A DNA stretch of 64,000 bases from Diphasiastrum complanatum (Eukaryota; Streptophyta; Lycopodiopsida; Lycopodiales; Lycopodiaceae). The position numbers and the translations under genes were made by a program. A model generated the notes under the pieces. That model saw nothing but the letters and a program-made list of their open reading frames with translations. It had not been told where the DNA came from and did no database searches. This document shows, in pieces, positions 1 to 11,169 of this stretch; position 1 is the first letter of the stretch; each line of letters starts with the position of its first letter. The stretch spans positions 44,703,054 to 44,767,053 of the forward strand of contig CM055109.1 in the NCBI GenBank assembly GCA_029204225.1, read 5' to 3'.

Positions 1-845
1 GGACCTAATCCGGGTCCACCCTCTACGCCGTGGCTTGTGACCGTAGCAAACGGGATCCGACCTCCATCCTAGACAGTGTCCCATACCACTGCCTAGGCTC
101 TCAGCCATCTCCTGCCTCAAGCTAGCATACATCCTGGCCGTGCACACGCTCTCCATCCACCTCCTAGGTGTTATGGCCATATTCGGTTAAGGACCTTGAA
201 TAGTCCTAATATGGTAGACCGGTCGTCCAGTATTCAAGATTATTAGTCACGCCGTGATTTAATTCCATGTCAAGGCCTGTTTATGACTAATTACCTTGAG
301 AGGACCCAGACACTCTAATTGAGACATTTGGAGCATTGCATGTCTGTGTGACAGATATAGGCAAGAGGACTGCATGAAGAGATGAGACCTATTTATAGTT
401 GACCTGCATGGGGGTTGCATGGTTTCATGCACAGGACTCTACTCTCTATATAATGAGGTGGGGATTCTCCTGTCGACATATTGGGTTTAGGTTACCAGTT
501 TCTCTCTTCTCCTCTTGCTTCACATGGCATGGCTTGGGGGCTAGATCCAGGTTTGGTCTAGGATTGGTTGGGCGGTTTGGCTCCATAGTCTCTCCTATTG
601 TGTTCTCCTATCCTCATCTTAGGGGTTATCCTTGATGTCTTAACACTAGGTAGATAGAATGGATGGCAAATGAGTCCTCCTCCCCTTGTATACTTCCAAG
701 GAGAGAGACTCCAAGCCATGTGCACACCTAGATCATGACACGTGGCAACCATGCAAGTTCACGAGTCACCGATCAAGTCTACAGGCCCAGTCGTCGTCCA
801 GTCTCAAGTTTAGGGTTGGGACCCAAGGGAGTTGGGTCCCTAACA
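1..845 (+). repeat. Possible LTR remnant (3' part of an LTR)
   Basis: No gene is visible. The stretch has a TATA-like sequence at about 445-455 and ends in an inverted motif (GGGACCC...GGGTCCC) followed by CTAACA at 840-845. Immediately after, at about 848-862, is a degenerate match to a methionine-tRNA primer-binding site (normally TGGTATCAGAGC). That arrangement suggests the end of a 5' LTR whose internal region was replaced by LINE sequence. Only one copy is in the window, so the LTR cannot be confirmed by pairing. Confidence 0.35.
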
Positions 846-899
846 GATGTGATACGAGCTCCAGCATGAGGTAACTCTGGTAGCCGCTGACGACGTCTA

Positions 900-2797
900 G
901 GAGGATGAGATGTGTGTTTCCTCATGATAGGTCAGATAACTCGAGTTGCAACATGACTATGAGTGGTGTGTTGTCTCTAATCTCTATGAATAGGCATGTT
1001 GTCGTCGTCATCAACATCACCAGACTCTGGGTCCCATCATGGTCTTCTCCTAGAGAAGAAAGAGGTAATCCAAGGTTGGGAGCTGAGATGACTTTGTTGA
1101 GCTATCTGACATAGATCTCATCATAGTAGGAACATCTCTCATATCATAAGTGCAACACAACGGGAGTCCTCATATGCTATGAGTGATCGTAGTGTGGTGG
1201 GCGTGTCACGAAATAGGCAATAGTATCTCCCTCAAATCTCATAGTATACATGCCACCTGAAGATAAAATGCTCCTCAAACTCCACCTCACCTAAAGAACA
1301 TAACTGGCAGATCCGCTCCTCGGAATACCATGTAACCGGGAACATAGAGCTAGCTTAATGTGAATCTGAGGCTGTGTGATAGTCCTGAGTCCAAATATTG
1401 TGGCAAAACTGGGAACCCTGCTATGTCTAGTTCAACGACATGAGTCTGATAATAGTCAGGCTTAACCCCTAGCTGTCGTTTCCATGTATGATCAAGATAT
1501 GCCCTATATAAAAAGCGTCGGATATACTGGTGAATACCCGAGGGAAGATCCGTAATGGAGATACCAAATGACTCAAGGAGGAGGTGGGATGCCTGAGAAA
1601 ACCATGACAGCCTGTAGCCTTGATCATGAAGAGAATGTGAAGAAGCAAGTTCTATTTGTGTATATCTCCCCTCTGCATCTAGAAGTGCCTGAACTCTCTG
1701 AATATATGCAATAAGTTGTAAAGTTGCATCTATTTGTATAGGTGGACAACAAATTCGGCAAGGAGGATCTCGTGTGGAACAGAAGGCTTTGCCCGAATCA
1801 TACGAGCTAACATGGTACTCTGTATTCGAGATACTGGCCCAATGTGAGGAGGAAAGACCGGTACACCATGTCTATGTTGCATATAAGGCTTTGGGGTGAA
1901 AATGGTATCAAAAAGTCTACACTTGCTCCGAGCATCCCGAATGGACTTCCAGAAGCAAAATTGCTCTAGCTGAACAAGGGAGGCATGTCCCTTCCCAAGT
2001 TGAGTAGTAGCTACCTGTCACATGCTTAATGTAGGACCAGAGAAAAGTATCCCCAAGTAAGTGTATGAAGAAACCACCTCTAGAGGCTATCCATCGAGAA
2101 CGAGCTCCTGACGCTACATGAAAGCTCTAGAAGTGTCGAAGACCATAATCTTGGTCTTCGCAATGTTCACCCCCAAGCCCCATCGGGAACAAAAGACCTG
2201 TAAGCAATCCAACTGCCTCTGTAACTCCCCTCTAGTCGGGGAGACTAGTACCACATCATCGACATAAAGAAGAATGGCAATTAGAATATCACCAAGTCTA
2301 TAACCAGATCCGCCGCACTGTGAGATGACTCTCTCCAACTCATCATGAGTCTCCACAAAAACCAGTAAATCCCGTCCAATAATAAAATCAATCAGGTCGC
2401 ATGCTATGGAAGATGAGTGTATACCATCACAGTTCCATACTCCAATCTGGAGACGGTGTGGATGGGCCCCCGGGGTACCCCCGAACTGCTAGGAGTGCTA
2501 GCAAGAAACCTCATCCGTCCATCTCGATATATGACCTGTTTGCTAGACTCCCGGCCCTCCTGGAAGGCTTTACTCCTTTCCTCAACCTGGATATATATAA
2601 GGTCATCATCCATATAGATGGTGGTACCGCATAACTTGGCTTTGCAACACAAAGCCTCTCTATGACTCTCCAGAGAAGCAAAACAGATAATCAAGGTGGC
2701 TATATCCCTGGTGTTCCTCCTTGCCGCATCTAGTCGATTCGTCCTGTGACCTAATGTGGTGTCAAGGATTCGAAGTAGTATCGTTATTGGGAAGAAC
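900..2797 (-). mobile_element. LINE fragment (copy B), ORF1 end plus RT, internally deleted
   Basis: Read on the minus strand, 2790-2404 encodes the end of a LINE ORF1 (with YIQVEERSKAFQEGRES) that closely matches the plus-strand LINE ORF1 at 23.9-24.2 kb. At 2356-2114 lies a reverse transcriptase segment with the catalytic motif LLYVDD. The remainder to about 900 matches the C-terminal and 3' part of the other LINEs, with many stops. The endonuclease and most of the RT are missing. The fragment starts directly behind the (CT)n tail of LINE copy A. It is dead. Confidence 0.7.
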
Positions 2798-2802
2798 AGG
2801 AT

Positions 2803-3389
2803 TTGCGAGAGAGAGAGAGAGCTCTTCATTAATGTTTTTTCTATGTCAAGTATGTGGTAACATGGGCGGGTATGAAATGTCTTCAAAACTAAAGAAAGAT
2901 ACATGTGAATCTAACTCTAAAGATTTATAATGAATATGTTGCAAATATATTTGGCTGCTATTATAATGGACAGCAAGCTGTTATCATATCTTTCTACTAC
3001 TGAAAGAAGACATAATGGAGACAATTGCTGAATGCATGTCCAAATTGTGCTGCTGACATCATCGAGGAGGTCTGTGAGATGTGTCTCCTCATGTTGGGAC
3101 ATGTAGCTCTAGCGACATCATGAAGATGAGTGGTGCACTATCTCTATCTCTATGCCAAGAAATCTCATCATCGTCACTATTGTTTGGCTCTAGATCTATC
3201 CGTGATCTCGTGTGAGAGAAAAAGGATGTAATCCGAAGTTGTGTGGAAGTGACTTTGCTGAGCTGGCTGACATAGCCCTTGTCATAATAGGACATTCTCT
3301 CGTATCATGAGTGATACGTAGCGTGGATCATCATAATGCTATAATGGACCTTCGTGTAATTGGTGCATTGTAGAATAGGCAATGATATC
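2803..3389 (-). mobile_element. LINE copy A, 3' portion and 3' tail
   Basis: This is the 3' half of a LINE continued at 9772-10556; the two halves are separated by the Gypsy insertion. On the minus strand it reads through the C-terminal tail of ORF2 and a 3' UTR with the sequence TTACCACATACTTGACAT, also found near 22.9 and 36.5 kb. It ends in a purine-rich CATTAATGAAG motif and a short (CT)n tail at about 2803-2822. The ATATC at 3385-3389 is the left target-site duplication of the Gypsy element. Confidence 0.72.
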
Positions 3390-3864
3390 TGTTAGAGTCC
3401 AGTTGTGACTCTATCATGACCTTGGCACAGCCGGTCACCCGAGGGCCTGAGGCCAAGTATTGGCAAGGGCCAGTGACCGAGGAGGACATCAGTCCCAAGT
3501 TGGGACCGGTGCGTCACGAGCAGTGACCCGGTGTGGCCGCCTGACAAGTTGTCAGAGATGCGGTGTGTCTTGACCGTCGGGACCCTAGCTGTCAGTGAAG
3601 AGATGCTATCCAGCAAGTAGTCGGGGTGACCAAGAGGGTCACGGTCTTTGGCGGGGCACGGGGGTGGTACCCTATAAGTCAGTCAGTATTCACAGGTCAC
3701 AGGGGCTAGGCATGCCAAGTGGACTGATCACCCATAGGTGGATGCCATGTGCCAGTTGACGGGAATAGCAGGTAGGACTCAAGGAGGGGGTGCCTATGGT
3801 TGGGAGGTTCATTCTACACACCGGCTTCTAGGATTCACGAGCTTGGAGAGACTGGCTTGTGACA
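3390..3864 (+). repeat. 5' LTR of Gypsy element
   Basis: A 475-bp LTR starting TGTTAGAGTCC and ending CTTGTGACA. It pairs with the copy at 9288-9766. The 3' LTR carries a small AAG-type insertion and a single extra A relative to this one. Confidence 0.95.
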
Positions 3865-3866
3865 AT

Positions 3867-3879
3867 TGGTATCAGAGCC
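3867..3879 (+). promoter_or_regulatory. Primer-binding site of Gypsy element
   Basis: TGGTATCAGAGCC begins two bases after the 5' LTR. It is the usual complement of the 3' end of initiator methionine tRNA used to prime plant retrotransposon minus-strand synthesis. Confidence 0.92.
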
Positions 3880-4664
3880 TCGTTCTAGAGAGAGAAAACG
3901 TCGTTCTAGAGAGAGAAAGTGTAGAAATTGTCAGATGTTGCTTGTTTTTGAAGGATTTTGGAGGGAGAAAACGTGAGAGACAGATTGGAGAAGAAAGGTG
4001 GGCCTCTAGCGCTGCTGTTCCAGCATACAGGGAGCCCACAAACACCCGTTTGAGGGAGGAAAAAACTTGGCAAAAGAAATTTGATGCTCCAGCGCATTTT
4101 TTCAGAAGGATTTTCGCTCATAACTTTCCGGAGCTTTCTCAAATCCTGATCAGATTTTGAGAGCATGTTTCTAGTATCCATAGCGATCCTTTAGAGCCAT
4201 TATACGCCGGTTTTGGAGCAGATTTGCCTCTGTTTCACTAAAAAGTCGGTTTCCAAGCAAAAAACAAGTCAGATTTTTGGATTGGACATAACTTCTCCGA
4301 TTTATCTCCGATTTCTGCTGTTAAAGTTTCAGATTGGGCCTAGTAGGAGGGCGACCTACTGCTAATTGACCGTTCGTGAAAAGCTTTTGCCGTTTGGAAG
4401 AAATTCGACGTCAAACAGCCCGCTTTTTTCCTGTTTTTTTCGACTTTCAAGCCGATTTGGTGCCCAAATTAAGTTCTTTACCGACTTGTGTACCAGCGTA
4501 GGACGCAAGGGAAGTACTAACTATCCTTGGCTTTGTTACTTTCCAGTTGCCTTTTGTCTCTTTCAGTTCTAAATTGTCAATAGGCTGAACATTTCTTTTC
4601 CTGACTGTGTTTCAATAAGTGCAATTTTTAGCTTGATTCCTTGCTGTCTCTGTTGTGTTTCATA

Positions 4665-6734
4665 ATGGAAGATGATAGAGTTGATATTCCGTTCAGTCCA
4701 CCCATTGCTCTTCCATCACCACCACCCAGCCCTGTGCTGAGTCCTGCCCATAATCTGCCTACAGTGGCTGCCCGTTCGCTTGCTGGTGCTTCCCCTTCTG
4801 TGCAAGCTCGCATGGATAGTGTGGAAAAGACCGTCGCAGAGATGCGAGCAATGATGGTAGCTGGTGGTTATGCGTCTTCCTCGCAGTAGGCTCCACCTTA
4901 TCCGTCTTCTGCTGTTCGTCCTATGTTACCTCCACCCTATCCAGAAGACAAAGATATTAAACCTACCCGTTTCGCTGGAAACACTCCCCAACGCACTACT
5001 GATATTGTAGATCAGTGGTTGCATAAGTGGGAAGAGTATTTTGATTTGAAACGGTCCCCAACTGATGAGGGTTGGCGGGTCCGCAAAGCTGCTTACCATT
5101 TCACTGATTTTGCTGACAGGTGGTGGCGCAAGTTGTTGAAGTCTAACCAGGCTCCATCCACCTGGCTTGAGTTTAAGCGAGCTTTTAGAGCTCAATTTAT
5201 TCCTCCACATGAGCATGTGCGTGCGACAGATGCTTGGCTTTTGCATCGTCAGAGGCAGTACATGGTGCAGGAATATGCTGACAGGTATCGTGAGATACTT
5301 ATCAAGATTCCGGAAGAGATTCCCGAGTGGCTAGTAGTCCACAAGTTCATATTTGGCCTTCGTGAAGAGTTGAGGCCTTCGGTGCTTAATGAAGCGTGCA
5401 AGACCTTAGAAGAGGCAGTTGCTACAGCTCTCAACTTTGAAGGTAATGTGCGCACCAAGGCTGAATCAGGAGCGCCAAGCTGGCCTCAGAAGAAGGGTTC
5501 GCGAAAGTCTGGCCAAGCTGGTCAGAAAGGCTTTTCGCAGAAGGATCCTATCCAGATGCAGCAGACTTTGAAGCGCAAGCCGGGATCTCCTATGGCTCGT
5601 CGCGCTTACGACAAGTCTCCCCTCAGTCCTGAGCAAAAGGAAAAGGCCAAGAAAGACGGATTATGTTTTTTCTGTCTTGGCAAGCATCTTTTCAAAGATT
5701 GTCCTCGACGTACGGGCAAGAAGCTCCATACTATGCAACGTCAAGATGAGGGCAAGGATGAGGAAATTTTGGATGACTTGTTGGTAAGTGATGATGAGGA
5801 CACTCGTCGTGTCATGACTATTTCGGTGCAGAAGCTTGTTCCAGAGGCACCAGTTTGTTTCTTGTCCACCAAAGCACGGGAAGCTTATCAATTTCCAGAT
5901 AATGAACTGATACGCATGAGGGGAAAACTGGAAGATCATGACGTGCTCGTCTTATTTGACACCGGTTCCTCGCATAATATTATCAATTCTCGTGTGGTGA
6001 AGAAATTTCACTTGGCTACTGTTCCATCTGATTACCGGTATACTGTTGAGATGCTAGATGGTAAGGGAAGAAAGGTTTGGGATGAAAGAATCTCTCAGGC
6101 GTCTTTGTCTATTCAGACGTATACCGAGAAGTTAGATTTTGAAATCACTAAACTAGCTAAGTTTGATATTGTACTTGGTAAGCGGTGGCATGCAAGTAAG
6201 CAGCCCGCTATAGATTCTAAATCACATGTGTATAACTTCGGGCATGAGGATATGTCTCATGTCTTAAAGGGGGAGAGACCATCTGCTGAGGGTCCTCTTG
6301 TTACCTATATGCAAATAAAGAGAATGGAGATTCAGTATTTGTGGTTGTGTTATGTGAATGTTGATTCCAGTTTTGATTCTTATGTTGGTAATAATCAGAT
6401 AAGCACACTCACTAATAAACCACAAGAAGCTTCATTTACTTTTGCATCCCCTAGTGCACCTTTATTTGCATTACAGTCTAGATGTGACTCAACAAGTGAG
6501 TTAATGAAGATCCGCACGCAGTTCAAACACGTGCTAATTAGTAATATGTCAGAGGGATTGCCGCCTAGTCGGAACGTTGATCATCGTATTGAGCTTGTTC
6601 CAGGGGCAAGTCCGGTATGTAGGCCTCCTTATAGGATGAGCCTAAAAGAGGAAGAGGAAGTCAGAAAGATGTTGGAGAAGTATCTCAAGTTGGGGTACAT
6701 CCGTCAAGCACGGGTATTTGATGCCCAGGATTGA
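4665..6734 (+). pseudogene. Gypsy gag-protease-RT start, interrupted
   Basis: The frame opens at ATG 4665 and is interrupted by a TAG at 4887-4889, then stays in the same frame to 6734. After the stop comes a retrotransposon Gag domain (WWRKL, TWLEFKRAF), a CCHC zinc knuckle (CFFCLGKHLFKDCP) and an aspartic protease with DTGSS. The start of the RT follows (PYRMSLKEEEEV). The frame ends after GYIRQ because a deletion has removed the first RT motifs. The 4641-4664 stretch gives extra upstream codons, but the Pro/Ser-rich N-terminus from 4665 looks like the natural Gag start. No functional product is expected without readthrough. Confidence 0.9.
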
Positions 6735-8283
6735 TGATCTACTGGATGCGTTGCAAGGTGCAACCATTTTCAGTAAGATAGATCTCAAAAGTGAATACCA
6801 TCAAATATGGATTTGAGATGAAGACGTCTAGAAGACGGCCTTCCGAACCCATTTTGGTCATTATGAATTTTTGGTTATGCCATTTGGGTTAACCAATGCC
6901 CCAGCCACGTTCATGATGCTCATGAACGATGTCTTGCGAGACTATATGGGCAAGTTTGTCATCAATTTTATTGACGATATATTGATTTTTAGTAAAGCGG
7001 TTGAGGAGCATGAGATTCATCTCAAGACTGTTTTGGGCAAGTTACAAGCTTCTGTCTTGTATGCCAATGCTCAGAAGACAGAGTTGTGTAAGTCTCGTGT
7101 CGAGTATTTGGGTCACGTAGTGACAGCTGAGGGTATTTTGGTTGACCCAGCCAAGGTGGCTGTGGTTAAGAAGTGGCCGAGGCCTGCCGATATATGCCAA
7201 TTACAGTCTTTCTTAGGCTTTTGTAAGTTCTACCGGCGGTTTGTTAGGAATTATTCCTGGATAGCTGCTCCTTTAACGGACCAGTTAAGGAAAAACAACA
7301 TTGTGGTTCGATGGGATGCTGAAGCTCAACAACGTTTTGAAAACTTGAAGGAGTCTGTGGCCACGGCTCCAGTTCTCAAGACTGTGGATACCCAGAAACC
7401 TTTTGACCTAGAGACGGATGCAAGTGGCATTGCCGTAGGTGCAGTGTTGAGCCAAGAGGGTAGACCAGTAGCCTTTGAGAGTAAGAAGTTGACACCAGCT
7501 CAACAAAGATATCCTACACACGAGCAAGAGCTGTATGCGATTATACATGTGCTCAAGGTGTGGAGACATTATTTATATGGCGCCGAGTTTTATGTGTACA
7601 CAGATCATCATACTTTAAGGTATTTTTGCACTCAGCCAGATTTGAAGGGCCGCCAAGCTCGGTGGGCCGAGCTGATGCAGGAATTTCATTTGGAAATTCG
7701 CTTCCGAAGAGGGAAGGAAAATGTGGTCGCTGATGCACTATCTCGTATACTGCATCAGATGAGCTTTATTGTGGTTGACAGTGGTCTCATGGAGGAGATT
7801 AAGAAGGCTCAAGAAAAGGACCCGCATTGTCAGTGTGTGTGGCCTAATGCGCGCAAGGTAGTCGACCAAATGGAAGAGTCAGTCGAGGCTGTCACTTCCG
7901 TAGAGGCACACACCAGTACATATTTAACATATACCGTGAAGGATGGTATGTTATGGAGAAATGGAAGAGTTTTCGTGCCAGACGTGAAGGATCTTCATCG
8001 TAAGATACTTCATGAATGCCATGATAGTCCCTGCGCAGGGCACCCTGGTATTGATAAGACCAGTGAGCTTTTGAGAAGGCATTATTTCTGGCCACGATTG
8101 CAACGGGATGTAAGAGACTACGTCCAGCGTTGCACGGCTTGTCAAGTGAACAAGGCCGAGAGAGTAAGTCCTCGGGGCTTGCTCCACCCTTTAGAGATAC
8201 CTACAGGAAGGTGGGAAAGCATCTCTATGGACTTTATTGTTGGTCTACCCAAGACGCAGAGGGATTTAATTCCATTATGGTAG
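6727..8283 (+). pseudogene. Gypsy RT-RNase H-integrase (N-terminal part)
   Basis: Homology resumes at 6727 in a different frame with RIDDLLD, passes two stop codons near 6814 and 6829, and is then open from 6871. The RT palm is present with FIDDIL in place of the commoner YVDD-type motif, followed by the thumb (FLGFCKFYRRF). RNase H follows (ETDASG, TDHHTL, VADALSR). The integrase zinc-binding HHCC domain (HPGIDKT, CTACQ) and the beginning of the core (SISMDFIVGLP) come last. The frame is lost at about 8270 and continues one frame over. About 35 RT residues are missing upstream. Confidence 0.9.
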
Positions 8284-9266
8284 TGGTAGACAGGTTCTCT
8301 AAGATGGCTCACTCCATCGCAACGATCACTAAGGTCACAGCTCCGCAAGTTGCTGAGTTGTTTATCCAGAACGTAGTCAGGTTACATGGTCTTCCGAAGT
8401 CCATGGTTTCTGACAGGGATCCCAAGTTTACGAGAAATTTCTGGATTGAGGTGTTCGCCAAGTTGGGAACACAGTTGCGGATGAGTAGCTCTGAGCATCC
8501 TCAGACGGATGGCCAGACAGAGCTAGTGAATCAGATCCTGGAAGATATGCTTAGGGCATATGTGAGTTGTATGCAAACAGACTGGGTAAAGCATTTACGG
8601 CTATTGGAGTTCGCGTACAATGATAAGAGACATGCATCCACTGGATTGAGTCCATTTGAGCTCAATTATGGTTTCAGGCCACTGAGTCCTGCAATCATAG
8701 GGATTCCGCATAGGGTACCTAGTGCTGTAGAGTTTTTAGCTTAGATGCCGCAGAAGCTAGAGTTGGCACGAGATAACTTGTCCAAAGCTGTAGCTAGGGC
8801 AGAGAGTTATGCTTGTGAGAACCGTACCTATCAGGAATTTGAGAATGGAGATTGGGTGTATTTACTAGTCCCTTCGAAGTCGAAGGTGCTACACACAAGA
8901 AAGTGCGCCAAGTTATCTCCTAGGTATTGTGGACCATGGTTGATTATTAAGAAGGTGAGCCAAGTAGCTTATAAGCTACAGCTACCTGTTGGATGCAAGG
9001 TGCATCCAGTATTCCATGTTAGCAAACTGAAGAAATGTTTGCACGATGGCGATAGCCTGGTGGAAGGTCTAGTGTCTCTTGAGGAGAAAGACACCACAGG
9101 TTATGGGCCAGACAGAATCCTAGATCAAAGGGAGCGACGATTGCGGAATCGTCTCCTTCAAGAATATCTAGTAACCTGGAAAGGGCATCCGTTGTCAGAT
9201 GCTACCTGAGAGATGCAACAGGCGTTGCAGAAGTCTTACCCAGAGTTTGTCATCGAGGACCGATGA
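8260..9266 (+). pseudogene. Gypsy integrase core and chromodomain
   Basis: This continues the integrase core in the shifted frame: VVVDRFSKMAH, then SDRDPKFT, then HPQTDGQTE, which carry the D,D(35)E catalytic residues. A TAG at 8742-8744 interrupts the frame; translation then continues in frame through the integrase C-terminus (FHVSKLKKC) into a chromodomain (EYLVTWKGHPLSDAT). There the invariant Trp codon after DAT is TGA (9207-9209). The frame ends at a TGA at 9264-9266. A chromodomain at the integrase C-terminus places the element in the chromoviruses. Confidence 0.9.
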
Positions 9267-9272
9267 CTTGCC

Positions 9273-9287
9273 AGAGGAGGGAAGGAT
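9273..9287 (+). promoter_or_regulatory. Polypurine tract of Gypsy element
   Basis: The purine run AGAGGAGGGAAGGA lies directly before the TG of the 3' LTR, where plus-strand priming occurs in LTR retrotransposons. Confidence 0.85.
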
Positions 9288-9766
9288 TGTTAGAGTCCAG
9301 TTGCGACTCTATCATGACCTTGGCACGGCCGGTCATCAGAGGGCTTGAGGCCAAGTATTGGCAAGGGCCAGTGACCGAGGAGGACATCAGTCCCAAGTTG
9401 GGACCAGTGCGTCACGAGCAGTGACCCGGTGTGGCTGCTTGACAAGTTGTCAAAGATGTAGTGTGTCTTGACCGTCGGGACCCTAGCTGTCAGTGACGAG
9501 ATGCTAGCCGGCAAGTAGTCGGGGTGACCAAGAGGGTCACAGGTCTTTGGCGGGGCACGGGGGTGGTACCCTATGAGTCAGTCAGTATTCACAGGTCACA
9601 GGGGCTAGGCATGCCAAGTGGACTGATCACCCATAGGTGGATGCCATGTGCCAGTTGACGGGAATAGCAGGTAGAAGGACTCAAGGAGGGGGTGCCTATG
9701 GTTGGGAGGTTCATTCTACACACCGGCTTCTAGGATTCACGAGCTTGGAGAGACTGGCTTGTGACA
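9288..9766 (+). repeat. 3' LTR of Gypsy element
   Basis: 479-bp partner of the 5' LTR, ending GTGACA and followed by the target duplication ATATC at 9767-9771. Most differences from the 5' LTR are transitions, as expected after cytosine methylation and decay. Confidence 0.95.
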
Positions 9767-9771
9767 ATATC

Positions 9772-10556
9772 TCCCTTTGATCTCATAATAGACTGGGAAT
9801 CTGAATAAAAAATGATCCTCAAACTCTGCCTCAGATAAAGAACATATCTGGCAAATCCTCTCCTCCCTCGGGGTACCTTGGAATCATCCAATCTCAATTT
9901 CAATTTCAAGCTGATGTGATGAGACTCAGAGCTGTCCAAGTAGGGACTTAAGACCATGAAATCATCCTGAAAGAATGGCTTGGTAGAATTGGAAATCCAC
10001 TCTAGAAAGTGATCCAGTTTTAACCCCTAACTGGCCCTACGATACTTGATCAAGATGTGCTCTATACAGGAAATGGCTGACATAATCATGGGTGCCCGAT
10101 AGAAGGTCTATGATACAAATGCCAAATGTTTCAAGTAGATGGGAGTCCCGAGAAAACCATGATAATCAGTATCCTTGACTAGGAAGGTGATGACATGAGG
10201 TAAGTGTTGCCTATGTGAATCTTTGCCTAGTTGTGGAAAACAACCTGACTTGTTGAATATATGTGATAAGCCGAAAGATGGTGTCAAGTTGGAGTTGCAA
10301 ACTTTGCCAAAATGATTTGATGTGGGATGGAGGGCTTAGCTCGTATCATACATGATAGCATAAGAATTTGTAGGCGCAAAATTCGGGCCAAGTTAGACGA
10401 AGTGAGACTTGTACACGATGCCTCTGTTGCATATAAGGTTGTGGGGGTAACAATAGTATCAAAGAGTTGACACTTTCTTGGGGTATCCGGCGTAAACTTT
10501 TGAAAACACAACCTTTCCAACTAGACAAGGGAAGCCCGTCTGTAAAGTCCACCTAG
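9772..10556 (-). mobile_element. LINE copy A, 5' portion of the surviving fragment
   Basis: On the minus strand this matches the RT C-terminal region of the other LINEs in the window (compare 21.54-21.9 kb), then the cysteine motif region just before the Gypsy insertion. The LINE continues at 3389-2803. It is truncated at about 10556 and borders an LTR remnant. Several stops and frameshifts show decay. Confidence 0.7.
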
Positions 10557-10559
10557 GAA

Positions 10560-11023
10560 ATAACTAAGATTAAGGTAGAAATGGAAACATATGAAAGATT
10601 AGTGGAGCCCAAATCACCCAACTAACTAGAGATGAATCATCTTAGAAGACTAGTACCTCACCCTTGAGCCATGGTCTTTGAAAGCACAATGAAGGAGAGA
10701 AGACAGGTAACCAGAATTGAAAAACCAAGGATGTTAGAGTTCGAGTTTCCACTAGTATATATAGAGTCTAGTGGCTTGTGCATGTGCCCATACTACCCGA
10801 TGCAATCCAGATTAACTCTAGTTACAGCTCTCATGGAATCATCATGCATACAAACAAGCCATGCACTGCTCCACATGTCTCTCAGTGGAGTTTGAGTCCT
10901 CACACATTAACACTGTTGTTCCCTACCTATAATCATAAGGTCCAAGTATCAATATGCCCCTAGAGGACTCATTGCCTTACGTAAGGACACCATAATATCC
11001 TTTAACTGGGTAAGGACGTAACA
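10560..11023 (-). repeat. Truncated LTR retrotransposon 3' end (LTR)
   Basis: Read on the minus strand, the purine tract AAGGGGGGAAGAA (11036-11024) is followed at once by TGTTACGTCC, a typical LTR start. The sequence then runs about 460 bp and includes a TATATATA-type box near 10755-10765. The right flank (to about 11170) looks like the last part of the internal region. No second LTR is present, so the element is truncated. Confidence 0.55.
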
Positions 11024-11169
11024 TTCTTCCCCCCTTCGATAAGTTCCGCCCTTAGAACAAGAAGGAAAGAAAATCACCAAATTTCAGAATCACTCATTAT
11101 TATTGAGAATCAATACCTTTCCATACAATCCTTTAAATAACAACCAGGTGCGAGTTTAGTTAAGTGCTG

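Larger units (their letters stand above)
3390..9766 (+). mobile_element. Ty3/Gypsy chromovirus, full length but defective
   Basis: Two LTRs (3390-3864 and 9288-9766) begin with TG and end with CA, and the element is flanked by the 5-bp duplication ATATC (3385-3389 and 9767-9771). A methionine-tRNA primer site follows the 5' LTR and a purine tract precedes the 3' LTR. The order is gag, protease, RT, RNase H, integrase, chromodomain, which defines the chromovirus branch of Ty3/Gypsy. By eye the LTRs differ at about 15 positions plus two small indels, roughly 3 percent, so the insertion is not recent. Coding is broken by a TAG in gag, a deletion and stops in RT, a frameshift and stop in integrase and a TGA in the chromodomain. 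It sits inside LINE copy A. Confidence 0.95.

Noticed and set aside
4926-5939. Minus-strand frames inside Gypsy gag
   Set aside because: Shadow frames of the sense Gag-protease frame.
9290-9514. Minus-strand frames over both LTRs (3392-3616 and 9290-9514)
   Set aside because: They are antisense to the LTR and exist in both copies only because the LTRs are duplicates.
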